This document shows positions 1 through 8,548 of a stretch of DNA of 64,000 bases, one piece after another. Both the position numbers and the translations under genes were made by a program. Positions within the stretch are counted from its first letter, which is position 1. The number at the start of each line of letters is the position of its first letter. The notes below the pieces were generated by a model. It saw nothing but the letters and a program-made list of their open reading frames with translations, ran no database searches and was not told the DNA's origin. Location: contig JAKPDO010000019.1 of assembly GCA_029552545.1 (NCBI GenBank), positions 186,001-250,000 on the forward strand, in the 5' to 3' direction. Origin of the DNA: Planctomycetota bacterium (lineage in GTDB: Bacteria; Planctomycetota; Phycisphaerae; Sedimentisphaerales; Anaerohalosphaeraceae).

Positions 1-1014
1 GATTTCGTTGGATTCAGCAGTGCGGTGGAGCCGACGTGGGTGGATACCGATGTGTATCGGGGCGGGCACTTGGTTAATGAGACCTACAAGCCCGCAGCGG
101 GGACGCATATGAATATTGAGAACCGTAGGTTGAACGGCAAGACCGCCGTTTATCTGGATGAGGTGGGCGGAGCAATGGGCTGGGCTCTGGGGACGCTGGG
201 GCCGAATGAGACGGCCAAGATAACCGTAGCATTTATGTATGTGCGGTTCTATGAGGAGCCGGCTCCGGTGACGCTTAGCAAATCGGATGATGTGGAGCCG
301 GGGGATTGTGTATCACCGGGAGAGGAATTAACTTATACAATTACCTGGACCAATCAGAGCGGAGAAACGCTGAGGGATGTGACGCTGACGGATGTGTTGC
401 CGCGGGCTGTGACGGTTCCGCAGGGAAGCTGGACGTTTGACCCAAATCAGGGCCCCTTTTTCACACTCGACCCGAGCTTTCATGCAGTCTCCTATTCCTA
501 TACGTGGTATCTGGGGGATATCGGGCCGTATGAAAGCGGCTTTCGAACCCTGACTGTAACGGTCAACGAATCTGCCGAGCCGGGGATGACGCTGCACAAT
601 CTGGCTGTCTTTCGGACGGGGGATATGCGGGTTGCTTACGCGGCGCTGGATACACCGGTTTGTTGCTGGGATGCGACGGAACCGAATGTGATTTATGTGG
701 ACGCCTCTGCCGGCGGGTTAAAGAACGGGACGAACTGGGCGGATGCGTATACAGATTTGCAGGATGCGCTGAATCGGGCAAAGGAGTCGGCCTGCGGGCA
801 GACGGTTGAGATCCGCGTGGCACAGGGGACATACGCTTCGGGATTGCAGGAGAGCGATACGTTTGCGATCCCGGATGGGGTGAAGGTTTGTGGCGGATTC
901 CGGGGCGGGTTGGTCGAGCCGGACCGGCGAAATCCGAGACGGCATGAAACGATTCTGAGCGGATATCATCGGCCGGACCCGGTACGTCCGCCGATGCGGA
1001 ATAAGGCCGTGTGA
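1..1014 (+). CDS. DUF11 / beta-helix exported protein, 5' part (truncated by window, frameshifted)
   Basis: The reading frame is open from base 1, so the true start lies upstream of the window. The visible part has a DUF11-type domain (start near VTLSKSDDVEPGD, with YTITWTNQSGETLRDVTLTD), which in other exported proteins is a surface beta-sandwich repeat. It is followed by the opening of a Planctomycete-type right-handed beta-helix (VIYVDASAGGLKNGTNWADA). The frame ends at a TGA at 1012-1014, in the middle of the beta-helix. The same protein clearly continues in another frame from about 1011. I read this as one gene broken by a single-base deletion or a sequencing error. Function is inferred only as extracellular or cell-surface carbohydrate or adhesion related. 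Confidence 0.75.
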   Translation, partial: DFVGFSSAVEPTWVDTDVYRGGHLVNETYKPAAGTHMNIENRRLNGKTAVYLDEVGGAMGWALGTLGPNETAKITVAFMYVRFYEEPAPVTLSKSDDVEPGDCVSPGEELTYTITWTNQSGETLRDVTLTDVLPRAVTVPQGSWTFDPNQGPFFTLDPSFHAVSYSYTWYLGDIGPYESGFRTLTVTVNESAEPGMTLHNLAVFRTGDMRVAYAALDTPVCCWDATEPNVIYVDASAGGLKNGTNWADAYTDLQDALNRAKESACGQTVEIRVAQGTYASGLQESDTFAIPDGVKVCGGFRGGLVEPDRRNPRRHETILSGYHRPDPVRPPMRNKAV

Positions 1015-2375
1015 CTATGGGGGATGAAACCCTGCTGGATGGGGTTACTATAACGGAGGCGGCGTCCTATGGGATTTACGGAAATGTGGCCGACTTTGTG
1101 GTGGAGAACTGCCGGGTTGTTGACAATCAACAATACGGGATCTTTGCGCAAAACGGAGATGTGTCAATTAAATGGTGTGAAGTTGGAAATAATGGCGTGC
1201 ATGGCATTTACCATACTGGCAAAGAATATATGAATATAACACAAAATTGTAGGATTCATAAAAATATAGGTCACGGAATTTTTGCTGTAAATACTACGCC
1301 CATACTACAAAACACTATCATATCAGAAAATGGATCGGTTGGTGAAAGCACGTTTGGTGTTCTTATAGTTAATCCATCTTATGAACCGGTGATGTATAAT
1401 AATACGATCGTTTATAACAGAAAAGAGGGGGTCTCCTTTACGGACAATGGAACAACTATCGATCCGAATGATAAGAACTGGCCGGATATTCAGAACTGCA
1501 TTCTGTGGTATAACAATAGCGGCGGGATGCAAGCGGCCGGATTTGATGCCAATACGCTGCCTCAGTACTGCTGCATCTACAATCCTGCGGATCCGAACGG
1601 AACAGATTATACCCTAAACGCCAGAAACAATTTCAGCGGCAATCCAGGATTTGCCTATAGTGATCCGAATAATTTACATCTAGCATATAATTCACCCTGT
1701 AAAGACAGGGGCAATCCGTATCATACAATAAACGATGTCGGCTTGTCTGATATGGATGGCGAAGAACGCATTGTTGATAATCGGGTGGACATCGGGGCGG
1801 ATGAGATTTGCTCCTGTGACGAGGACTTAAGCGAGGATGACATCCGGCATCCGCTGGACTGGGATTCGGACGGGGTTATTAACAATATTCAGTTCGGGGA
1901 GTTTTCGAGGGCATGGCTGAGCTGCGAACCCAATTTCCCAGGTGATCCCAATAACTGGAATCCTGTGTGCAATCTGGACAAAACCGGCAACAGTGAACAC
2001 AAAATTGATTTGGGGGATCTGGCTGTATTCTGTGAAGATAATCCTCAGGTGTGGCTGTGGCGGGCCTGCTGGGAGCAGAGCCGGATGAATTTCATACAAA
2101 CCACACTTTATCCCATGATCGGTGGCAGAGAATCGATGATGTCTATGCGGGAATTTGTCTTTCCGGCGGAGAATCTGTCGGCAACAGAACAAACTAAAAA
2201 ATCCATTGAACAGCAGATTCTGAAAATGGAAGAAGCGATAGATTTCTTGGAAAAAATTTGGCTCGGCGAACCAAATATTCAAGAAGAAATAAATCCAGAA
2301 GACTGGCAGGAATTTATGAAAGCAGTTTATAAAGGTCTCTTTGAATTGCAGACCCAAAACGTTCAGGTTGAATGA
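1011..2375 (+). CDS. Beta-helix protein with dockerin-like C terminus, 3' part of the frameshifted gene
   Basis: This continues the preceding beta-helix after a frame change: ...RNKAV joins VTMGDETLLDGVTI, a normal first beta-helix coil in this family. Parallel beta-helix coils fill roughly the first 260 residues (NCRVVDNQQYGIFAQNG, NTIISENG). Next comes a dockerin-like segment (DWDSDGVINNIQFGEFSRAWL, HKIDLGDLAVFCE) and an unusual C-terminal helical tail rich in Glu and Lys (KKSIEQQILKMEEAIDFLEKIW). There is no ribosome-binding site at 1011 and a stop (1002-1004) lies just upstream in this frame. An independent start is therefore unlikely. Confidence 0.75.
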   Translation: MTMGDETLLDGVTITEAASYGIYGNVADFVVENCRVVDNQQYGIFAQNGDVSIKWCEVGNNGVHGIYHTGKEYMNITQNCRIHKNIGHGIFAVNTTPILQNTIISENGSVGESTFGVLIVNPSYEPVMYNNTIVYNRKEGVSFTDNGTTIDPNDKNWPDIQNCILWYNNSGGMQAAGFDANTLPQYCCIYNPADPNGTDYTLNARNNFSGNPGFAYSDPNNLHLAYNSPCKDRGNPYHTINDVGLSDMDGEERIVDNRVDIGADEICSCDEDLSEDDIRHPLDWDSDGVINNIQFGEFSRAWLSCEPNFPGDPNNWNPVCNLDKTGNSEHKIDLGDLAVFCEDNPQVWLWRACWEQSRMNFIQTTLYPMIGGRESMMSMREFVFPAENLSATEQTKKSIEQQILKMEEAIDFLEKIWLGEPNIQEEINPEDWQEFMKAVYKGLFELQTQNVQVE

Positions 2376-2451
2376 CTGCAAATTAATAGAAGGCCTTGAT
2401 TTAACTGACAAAAAAGACACAATAATATCTGTTGCAGAAAGGGGCTTAAGA

Positions 2452-3087
2452 ATGAAAAGGGTATTACTACAATTTGTTTTTTTGGGTCTTTGCTCATGTG
2501 TATCGTGGGGGGCTTTTACCTATACCATTTCAAATGGCTATGAGTACGGAGTTTTGCTTCATAATAATGAATCTCTCTTGGTAACGGGAGGGGGGGCGGA
2601 TCAAATTGATGCATATGATAATAGTTATATTGAAGTAAAAAGCACCGGACCCTTGCAGCTTGATGTAGGAGGCATAGGAATTTTACTTCTAAACGACAAC
2701 GGCGCATTGAATTTTTATAATGGAGAATTGGGCAGCTTCCGAATTTACGACAATGCAGAAGCGATTTTTAGAGGCGGGCGAATTGATTATATCCGCAGTT
2801 TTCAGTATGTCGGCTGGGTGGGGAGGGATTGGGTGGGTCCGCATATTGAGATTGTTTGTCGGGATTATGTTGCCACTTCGACGCTGGTGACGGGCACGTG
2901 GAATGCAGACAACAATCACGACGGCCTGTGGGATACCTTCCGCATTCAACTGCTCAATCAAAACGGCTATTCGCCCGTGCTCAGCAATATCAAGTTCACG
3001 GTTATTCCTGAACCGACAACGGTATGCCTGCTGGCTCTGGGCGGGATTGTACTTTCAAGGGCCAGAAGGCCGTCTGGAGGTTTTTGA
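2452..3087 (+). CDS. PEP-CTERM sorting-domain exported protein
   Basis: A 211-residue protein starting at the ATG behind GAAAGGGG (2437-2445). An N-terminal signal peptide (MKRVLLQFVFLGLCSCVSWG) precedes a beta-rich body with short repeated turns (LLLNDNGALNFYNGELGSF). The C terminus is a textbook PEP-CTERM signal: VIPEPTTVCLLALGGIVLS followed by an Arg-rich tail. Proteins of this type are exported and then processed by an exosortase, usually in bacteria that make extracellular polysaccharide; no exosortase lies in this window. The body matches no enzyme family that I recognise. Confidence 0.85.
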   Translation: MKRVLLQFVFLGLCSCVSWGAFTYTISNGYEYGVLLHNNESLLVTGGGADQIDAYDNSYIEVKSTGPLQLDVGGIGILLLNDNGALNFYNGELGSFRIYDNAEAIFRGGRIDYIRSFQYVGWVGRDWVGPHIEIVCRDYVATSTLVTGTWNADNNHDGLWDTFRIQLLNQNGYSPVLSNIKFTVIPEPTTVCLLALGGIVLSRARRPSGGF

Positions 3088-3089
3088 AC

Positions 3090-4475
3090 TCATTTTAAAC
3101 ACGAAATACGTGGAACGTTTGCCAGCCAACGGGCAATTTTCGACCTGTATTTTTCCATCCACACGGTTCGTCGAATCTGCCGGCAGGATTTCTGCAAAGC
3201 CCTGTTTTCCGGCTCGATTTCGAGGGCCAACTCCGCCTGCCGCAGGGCCTGGTCCCATTGGTGCTGCTGAATGCTCAGCCATGCCATTGCCAGATGAAAC
3301 GCCGGCTGGTCGGGTTTCAGGGAGATGGCCTGTTTGAGGCATTGTTCCGCAGCATCATATTCCCGCCGCAGCGCCAGGCACAGCGCCAGCCCGTAAAACG
3401 CCAGCGGTTCAATCCGGTTCTGGTCCAGCACACGCAGAAAACACCGGCAGGCCGTATCCGATTGCCCCAGCTGAGCGCTCAGCCATCCCATTGCCAGCAG
3501 GACATCCGGCTCATCCAAATCCGTACTCATCTCCTGATGAAGATAATACACCGCCTTTTCCGGTTCCTTCTCGGCATACAGCTGAGCCAGTCGAAAACGC
3601 GGCCCCTTGATTTTGCGGTCTGCCTCCAGGGCTCGATGGTAGCAGTCGATCGCCTCTTCTCGTCGGCCTACGTTTAACGCTATTTCCCCTTTGTAAAACC
3701 AGGCCGGGGCGTAGTCCGGCTCTAATTCAAGCAGCCGATTGAATTTTTCCCGGGCGGCTTCAACGTCCCCCTGCTGAAGCAGAAAAATCCCAAAATCCAG
3801 GATTACCTCCAGATTGCCGGGTTCCCGTCGGATTTCCTTCAGGAAATAGCGGCGGGCTTCTTCATACTGTCCGGCTGCCCAGTATGCCTGAGCAATTCGG
3901 TAATAAATCTGCGGATGATTCTCGTCCAATTGGGCGGTTCTCTGCCAGCACCAGATTGCCCGCTCGTACTTTCCCTGGCTGAACAAGGCGTTCCCGATAT
4001 TGTAAAAGCAAATCGGGCAATCCGGTTCAATCTGCTGGGCCAGATAAAACATCTCCTCCGCCTTGTCATACTGTTCCAGTTCCGTATAGGTAATGATGCG
4101 GTTGCAGTAGCACGGTTCGTAGCCCGGCTCCATTGCCTCAATCTTCTCAAAAATCTCCAAAGCCAGGTCATATTGGCATGTTCGCGTGTAATCCACTGCC
4201 AGCGAATTCAGAATCTCTACGTCTTCCCCGCACAGTTCCATTGCCCGAAGATAGCACTCAATCGCCTCCTCATACCGCTCCAGCGCATCCAGCGTCAGTC
4301 CTTTGTTGAAATACCACGCCCCATAGGAGGGGTTCAGGTAAATTGCCTCCGTGAGTTTTTCGAGGGCCTCCTGCATCTGCCCTTTTTCGTAGAGTTCAAA
4401 GGCCTCACAGGCAATCACATCGGCCTGGTCCCACGGGTGTTCATCCGGGTCGCGAAACGACTCTTCGTTTATCAT
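3090..4475 (-). CDS. Tetratricopeptide-repeat protein
   Basis: A 461-residue protein built almost wholly of TPR units (e.g. AWYFNKGLTLDALERYEEAI, CFYNIGNALFSQGKYERAI, AWFYKGEIALNVGRREEAI). The start is placed at MINEESFRDPDE because AGGAGAAAG lies just upstream on the minus strand and the longer upstream frame has low-complexity, non-TPR sequence. There is no signal peptide, so it is probably a cytoplasmic scaffold. It is transcribed divergently from the ribH operon and convergently with the PEP-CTERM gene. Partner proteins cannot be deduced. Confidence 0.9.
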   Translation of the reverse strand: MINEESFRDPDEHPWDQADVIACEAFELYEKGQMQEALEKLTEAIYLNPSYGAWYFNKGLTLDALERYEEAIECYLRAMELCGEDVEILNSLAVDYTRTCQYDLALEIFEKIEAMEPGYEPCYCNRIITYTELEQYDKAEEMFYLAQQIEPDCPICFYNIGNALFSQGKYERAIWCWQRTAQLDENHPQIYYRIAQAYWAAGQYEEARRYFLKEIRREPGNLEVILDFGIFLLQQGDVEAAREKFNRLLELEPDYAPAWFYKGEIALNVGRREEAIDCYHRALEADRKIKGPRFRLAQLYAEKEPEKAVYYLHQEMSTDLDEPDVLLAMGWLSAQLGQSDTACRCFLRVLDQNRIEPLAFYGLALCLALRREYDAAEQCLKQAISLKPDQPAFHLAMAWLSIQQHQWDQALRQAELALEIEPENRALQKSCRQIRRTVWMEKYRSKIARWLANVPRISCLK

Positions 4476-4646
4476 AAGTGCTTTCTCCTGAAGGCCTTGC
4501 TGTTTATCGAAACCGGACAGACAGCCGTTGGCTGCCTGCTGCTGTTGTATCGGCTTGCAGGGCAGGGGGGTTTTTCTCCGGATGTTCTTTTCGATTCTTT
4601 TTCGAGGATGCAAAACTTTTTTCTGGCTTTGGTCCGGATAAGCCCT

Positions 4647-4788
4647 TATAATCGCATAAGTTAAGAAACGAGGCAGGCGGAGTTGTTTTTGGAGAGGTTT
4701 TCTCCGTTTGAGAGGATTGTCCGATAAAAAATCGGCTTCAGACCGCCTCGGAAAGATGGGACCGTGTCTTTGGGTTGGAGCAGAGCGT
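4647..4788 (+). promoter_or_regulatory. Promoter and structured 5' leader of the ribH operon
   Basis: A TATAAT at 4647-4652 is a plausible -10 element with a weak -35. Downstream, AGGCGG (4675-4680) can pair with CCGCCT (4743-4748). This outer stem encloses two local hairpins, GGAGA/TCTCC (4691-4705) and CCGAT/ATCGG (4721-4735), giving a three-way-junction shape. The conserved FMN-riboswitch boxes are absent. The regulatory role is an inference. Confidence 0.35.
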
Positions 4789-5253
4789 ATGATTCAGGAA
4801 ATCAAAGGTCAATTAACAGCCGGCAGCGGCAAGTATGCCATTGTTGTCAGCCGGTTTAATGAGTTCATTACCTCCCGCCTGCTTGGCGGGGCGATTGACT
4901 GCCTCCAGCGGCATGGGGCCAAAGACGAGCAAATTACGGTTGTCTGGGTCCCCGGAACCGTCGAAATCACACCGGTTGCCCGCAGATTGGCCGACAGCGG
5001 CAAATACGCCGCGATTCTCTGCCTGGGAGCCGTCATACGCGGACAGACCACCCACTATGACCTGGTTTGCCAGCAAATCAGCCGCGGGGTCGGGCAAATC
5101 AATTTCGAGTGCAAAACCCCGGCTATCTTCGGTGTTCTCACTTGTGAAACTCTCGAGCAGGCCATTGAACGGGCCGGCACCAAGCAGGGCAATGCGGGAG
5201 CCGCTGCCGCCATGGCTGCAATGGAGATGGCCGACCTTCTCAGCCGCATTTAA
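4789..5253 (+). CDS. ribH: 6,7-dimethyl-8-ribityllumazine synthase
   Basis: This enzyme condenses 5-amino-6-ribitylamino-uracil with 3,4-dihydroxy-2-butanone 4-phosphate, the penultimate step of riboflavin synthesis. The protein has 154 residues, the normal family length. Visible motifs are the substrate-binding SRFNEFIT (residues 21-28), PGTVEI (55-60) and IRGQTTHYDLV with the catalytic His at about residue 89. The start is set at MIQEIKG, where the family usually begins, with GGAG nine bases upstream. It is followed 62 bases later by nusB, a very common bacterial pairing. Confidence 0.95.
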   Translation: MIQEIKGQLTAGSGKYAIVVSRFNEFITSRLLGGAIDCLQRHGAKDEQITVVWVPGTVEITPVARRLADSGKYAAILCLGAVIRGQTTHYDLVCQQISRGVGQINFECKTPAIFGVLTCETLEQAIERAGTKQGNAGAAAAMAAMEMADLLSRI

Positions 5254-5315
5254 GCGGCGAGGATATGCTGTGTAAGGGGGGAACGTTCTTTTCAAATACT
5301 TGTCAGGGATGAGCG

Positions 5316-5750
5316 GTGGATCGGAGAACCAAAGCCAGGGAGTTAGCCGTACAGGCCATCTGTCAGTTGGATGTGCAGGGCGAACAGGTCCTGCCCCTCC
5401 TGCCGCGTTTTTTCCGTGAAAACAGCGAGGATGAGCTTGTCATTCAGCTGGCGGAACAATGGACGCAGGGAACCTGGACCCACTGGCGTCAGTGTGAGGA
5501 GGAAATCGCCGCCGCTGCGGAAAAATGGAACGTAAGCCGCCTGTCCATGGTGGACCGAAATATTCTTCGATTAGGGGTTTATCAATTGCTCTTCTGTCCG
5601 GACATCCCTGAAAAAGTCGCCATCAACGAGGCCATCGAACTGGCCAAAAAATACGGCGGTGTTCAGTCTCCCCGGTTTGTCAACGGCGTCCTGGATGCTG
5701 TATACAGACGGAAAAAGGAATCAGGAACGGTTTCCCATGTCCAGCAGTGA
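5316..5750 (+). CDS. nusB: Transcription antitermination factor NusB
   Basis: NusB binds boxA RNA with NusE and supports antitermination of rRNA transcription. The 144-residue protein begins with the family signature RRTKARELAVQAICQLD and contains NILRLGVYQLLF and EKVAINEAIELAKKYG near the C terminus. The start is a GTG behind AGGGATGAG; the nearby ATG at 5309 is in another frame. It sits in the ribH-nusB-parA operon and overlaps the next gene by 14 bases, which suggests translational coupling. Confidence 0.93.
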   Translation: MDRRTKARELAVQAICQLDVQGEQVLPLLPRFFRENSEDELVIQLAEQWTQGTWTHWRQCEEEIAAAAEKWNVSRLSMVDRNILRLGVYQLLFCPDIPEKVAINEAIELAKKYGGVQSPRFVNGVLDAVYRRKKESGTVSHVQQ

Positions 5751-6648
5751 AGAATCCATCAGCACCCCTTCATCCTGCCGTATTCTGGCCGTTCTCAACC
5801 AGAAGGGCGGTGTTGGAAAAACTACCACCGTAGCCAACCTCTCCGCCGTTCTGGCTCAGTCTGCCAAACGTACTCTCGTGATTGACCTGGACCCCCAGGC
5901 CCACCTGACGATTCATCTGGGAGCCGATGCAGAGACCCCTCCCTCCGGTTCTTATGCCGTCTTGACCGGTGCACAATCCCTCGAGGAAGTTTTGGTACAA
6001 AGCCGCCCAAACCTCTGGCTCCTGAGTTCCGGCATTGATTTGGTGGGCGCCGAAACCGAGCTGGTCAATGAAGTCGGACGGGAAACCATCCTCCGCAATG
6101 CCCTCCAGCACATCCGGGAACGGTTTGATTACATTTTCATCGATTGTCCGCCTTCTCTGGGTTTGCTTACACTCAATGCGCTGGCTGCTGCCGATGAAGT
6201 CCTGATCCCTATCCAGCCCCATTTTTTGGCTTTGCAGGGGTTCGGTCGGCTTCTTCAGACGATTCGGCTGGTCAATCAGCGAATCAACCCGGCGCTGCGG
6301 GTTAAGGCCATCCTGATGTGTATGTATGACAGCCGGGCCAGTCTTTCCGTCGAAGTTAAAAATGATATTGAAAAGTTCCTCGAATCCGCCCGTCAGAACC
6401 GCACGCCCTGGTCCGGGGCTTCTGTGGTGCCCGTTCAAATTCGCCGCAACATCAAACTGGCGGAAGCCCCCAGTTACGGCAAAACCATCTTCGAATATGA
6501 ACCGTCCTGTCATGGGGCCGATGACTACCGGGCCGTTGCACAGTACCTTTTTGGACAAATATCGGCCGAGCCGCAGCCCGTTTCTCTGGGAGACACACCT
6601 GCTTGCGAACAAACCGATGCGGGGGAAAAAGCACGGGACAAGGCGTAA
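5737..6648 (+). CDS. ParA/Soj family ATPase
   Basis: A 303-residue ParA-type P-loop ATPase. It has a deviant Walker A motif NQKGGVGKTTT (residues 21-31), a Walker A' with LVIDLDPQAHLT, and FIDCPPSLGLLTLNAL as Walker B. The C-terminal part (IRRNIKLAEAPSYGKTIFEY) is typical of Soj proteins that work in chromosome segregation. The start is the ATG at MSSSEES inside the end of nusB, with AGGAA upstream. No parB follows; the next gene is on the opposite strand, so its partner must lie elsewhere or the protein has another cargo-positioning role. Confidence 0.9.
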   Translation: MSSSEESISTPSSCRILAVLNQKGGVGKTTTVANLSAVLAQSAKRTLVIDLDPQAHLTIHLGADAETPPSGSYAVLTGAQSLEEVLVQSRPNLWLLSSGIDLVGAETELVNEVGRETILRNALQHIRERFDYIFIDCPPSLGLLTLNALAAADEVLIPIQPHFLALQGFGRLLQTIRLVNQRINPALRVKAILMCMYDSRASLSVEVKNDIEKFLESARQNRTPWSGASVVPVQIRRNIKLAEAPSYGKTIFEYEPSCHGADDYRAVAQYLFGQISAEPQPVSLGDTPACEQTDAGEKARDKA

Positions 6649-6686
6649 AAAAAGACCGCTTTGTGGATGAGAAGGAAAGCGGTCTT
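6646..6686 (-). terminator. Rho-independent terminator (minus strand)
   Basis: A perfect 11-bp stem, AAGACCGCTTT (6652-6662) with AAAGCGGTCTT (6676-6686), has a 13-base loop. Read on the minus strand it is followed by a run of seven T. It would end transcription of the minus-strand E2-like gene and may also block readthrough from parA. Confidence 0.75.
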
Positions 6687-6692
6687 CCAAAA

Positions 6693-6712
6693 GCGAATCC
6701 AAAACGATTCGC
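6693..6712. terminator. Second inverted repeat after parA
   Basis: GCGAATC (6693-6699) and GATTCGC (6706-6712) form a 7-bp stem with a 6-base loop. It is followed on the plus strand by AGATTTTCT, a weak T-rich tail. It may be the plus-strand terminator of ribH-nusB-parA. Confidence 0.45.
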
Positions 6713-6816
6713 AGATTTTCTAAAGTCCATTATGAAAGGCGGTTGTGTTCTGTCAATCTTTTTTTCGCTTTCCTGGAAAAAAGTTTCTCTTTTTTGAGCA
6801 GGAGAGGGTTGACCGG

Positions 6817-7515
6817 TCAATTTGCCTTTGTCAGGGTCCAAGGGTCTTCCAGAAAATCTGCAATCTTTCGCAAAAAGGCCGCTGCGGCTGCTTCATCGGC
6901 TGCACACTGGTCAACGGCCAGCGATACATTCAGCTGTTTTCGTATTGCCGGCGTTCCTTCGTCCGGCACAACCTCGTCCGCGATGTATCCGATGGAGACA
7001 ATCCCGTTGGCCGAAGGCGGTGCAATGGCATAGAACCACTCAATCCCGTACATCCCCAGGCCGCTTAAAACGAGGGTTGCTCCGTCAAAATCATCCGGGG
7101 TCAGCTGATTGGCTCTGGCCCGGCGAAGAAGGGCATCGGATGCCTGAGCAATCTCTGTCAGGGTCATCCGCCCGGCATCCTGAATCACCGGAACGACCAG
7201 TCCCTGAGGGGCTGCGACTGCAAATCCAAGACCGAGGCGTTCCGGAACCTCCCATTCTTCGGTTTCCAGGTTCGGCTTGGCGCATACCTGGGGATATGCG
7301 GCGGCGGCACGGGCCATTGCACACAAAATCAGGTCATTGGTGGTCAGTCGAACGCCGGTCTGACGACTGTATTCCTTGCGCATCGACACCATGTCCGTCA
7401 CATCCGCCCAGACCGAAAAATATCCGAAGGCCTTTGTCTGTTTGGCCTCCAGCATGGTTCGTCCGATTAACTTTTGTATCCGCGTCAGCGGCAAATGACC
7501 GGCTTCCTTTTCCAT
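6817..7515 (-). CDS. 2-oxoacid dehydrogenase E2 catalytic-domain homologue lacking the active-site His
   Basis: A 232-residue stand-alone homologue of the dihydrolipoamide acyltransferase catalytic domain. It matches the family along its length: PLTRIQKLIGRTMLEAKQ at the N terminus, GLGFAVAAPQGLVVPVIQDA in the middle, and TLVLSGLGMYGIEWFYAI. There is no lipoyl domain and no E3-binding domain. The invariant active-site motif DHRxxDG reads DQCAADE here (Gln at about 203), so the catalytic His and the Gly are gone. The start is set at MEKEAGH with GGGAG upstream; an upstream TTG is possible. No E1 or E3 genes are nearby. It may be a degenerate or repurposed trimeric scaffold. Confidence 0.8.
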   Translation of the reverse strand: MEKEAGHLPLTRIQKLIGRTMLEAKQTKAFGYFSVWADVTDMVSMRKEYSRQTGVRLTTNDLILCAMARAAAAYPQVCAKPNLETEEWEVPERLGLGFAVAAPQGLVVPVIQDAGRMTLTEIAQASDALLRRARANQLTPDDFDGATLVLSGLGMYGIEWFYAIAPPSANGIVSIGYIADEVVPDEGTPAIRKQLNVSLAVDQCAADEAAAAAFLRKIADFLEDPWTLTKAN

Positions 7516-7595
7516 CAGTTCTATGAATTCTCCCAAAAATAAAAAATGCTGAATGTATTGTAGCCCCGGGTGTCTTGTCCGCAAACAGTTTTTTC

Positions 7596-7624
7596 TTGGC
7601 TCTTTTGGAGAAACCTTTTATACT
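7596..7624 (+). promoter_or_regulatory. Sigma-70-type promoter for the yqaE operon
   Basis: TTGGCT (7596-7601) and TATACT (7619-7624) are separated by 17 bases and lie about 28 bases before the GTG of the next gene. Confidence 0.6.
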
Positions 7625-7651
7625 GAAAGGGTCCGTGAAAGGAGATAAACC

Positions 7652-7843
7652 GTGAGATACTTTTTCGCGATTGTTCTGCCGCCGCTGGCTGTCCTTTTGT
7701 GCGGCAAACCCATTCAGTTTCTGCTGAATATCCTGCTGACCCTGCTCGGGTGGATTCCCGGTGTGGTTCATGCCATTCTGGTTGTCCATGAACACCTGGC
7801 GGATAAACGAGCCCAGCGGATTATCAAGGCCAAAGGCGGCTGA
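7652..7843 (+). CDS. YqaE/Pmp3 family small membrane protein
   Basis: A 63-residue protein with two membrane segments. It matches the Pmp3/YqaE (UPF0057) signature closely: FAIVLPPLAVLL, then NILLTLLGWIPGVVHAI. Family members are stress-induced plasma-membrane proteolipids in bacteria, yeast and plants. The GTG start follows a strong AAGGAGATAAACC. The gene is first in a short operon with the DUF2959 lipoprotein (14-base gap), which points to envelope stress. Confidence 0.9.
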   Translation: MRYFFAIVLPPLAVLLCGKPIQFLLNILLTLLGWIPGVVHAILVVHEHLADKRAQRIIKAKGG

Positions 7844-7857
7844 GGAAAGGACCCGCT

Positions 7858-8529
7858 ATGAAAATCAGCAAACAGAAGGCTGAGGCAATACGGCTGATGA
7901 TTCTGTCTTTGTCGTTTTTTCTTTTCGGCTGCCGCAGCATGGAAATCGGCCTTAAGGAAAAATTCGGTGTTCCCAAGCGCAGTCAGATGGTCACGGAAGT
8001 TGCCAAGGCCCGGGATGCTCAGAATGAGGCCAAAGAGCAGGTGGCCTCCGCCCTCGAGCAGTTCAGCACCGAGCTCCGTTTTGAAGGGGGTGATTTGGAG
8101 AAAAAGTACAAAATCCTCTCCAGTGAATACGAAAAGAGCCGCTCGAAGGCTTCCGCTGTTTCTTCTCGGATTGAACGGGTGAAGGAGGTTTCCGAAGCAC
8201 TTTTCCGGGAATGGGAAAAAGAATTGACCCAGTATTCCAGCGACCGTCTTCGCGAAAGCAGCCGCCGCAAACTGGACCAAACCCGCCGGTATTACGAAAC
8301 AATGATGGCTGCTATGGAGCGGGCACGCGACAAAATGGACCCCGTTCTGGCCGCCTTCCGGGATCAGGTTCTCTTCCTCAAACACAATTTGAATGCCAGG
8401 GCGGTGGCTTCCCTTCGGCAGGAATTAAACACAATGGAATCAGAAGTTGCTGCCTTGATTCGTGAAATGGAAGCCTCGATTTCCGAGGCAAACCGTTTTA
8501 TTGAACAACTGACGCAGGAAGAACCGTAA
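7858..8529 (+). CDS. DUF2959 family lipoprotein
   Basis: A 223-residue protein with a lipobox FFLFGC (Cys about 25) and a body that is nearly all helix and coiled coil. The conserved DUF2959 sequence is evident: EKFGVPKRSQMV, KEQVASALEQFSTELRF, and PVLAAFRDQVLFLKHNLNA near the C terminus. It would be anchored at the inner face of the outer membrane or in the periplasm. The biochemical role of the family is unknown. It lies between yqaE and a small Cys/His protein in one operon. Confidence 0.9.
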   Translation: MKISKQKAEAIRLMILSLSFFLFGCRSMEIGLKEKFGVPKRSQMVTEVAKARDAQNEAKEQVASALEQFSTELRFEGGDLEKKYKILSSEYEKSRSKASAVSSRIERVKEVSEALFREWEKELTQYSSDRLRESSRRKLDQTRRYYETMMAAMERARDKMDPVLAAFRDQVLFLKHNLNARAVASLRQELNTMESEVAALIREMEASISEANRFIEQLTQEEP

Positions 8530-8548
8530 GAAAAGGAAAGGGGTCCCG

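Noticed and set aside
1005-1015. Programmed -1 frameshift in the beta-helix gene
   Set aside because: There is no slippery heptamer or downstream structure; a single-base deletion explains it more simply.
3090-4613. Upstream start (46 extra codons) for the TPR protein
   Set aside because: The extension is low-complexity, lies in the promoter region of ribH, and the internal ATG has a good ribosome-binding site.
4653-4788. FMN riboswitch in front of ribH
   Set aside because: None of the conserved FMN-element boxes can be found; only simple stems are seen.
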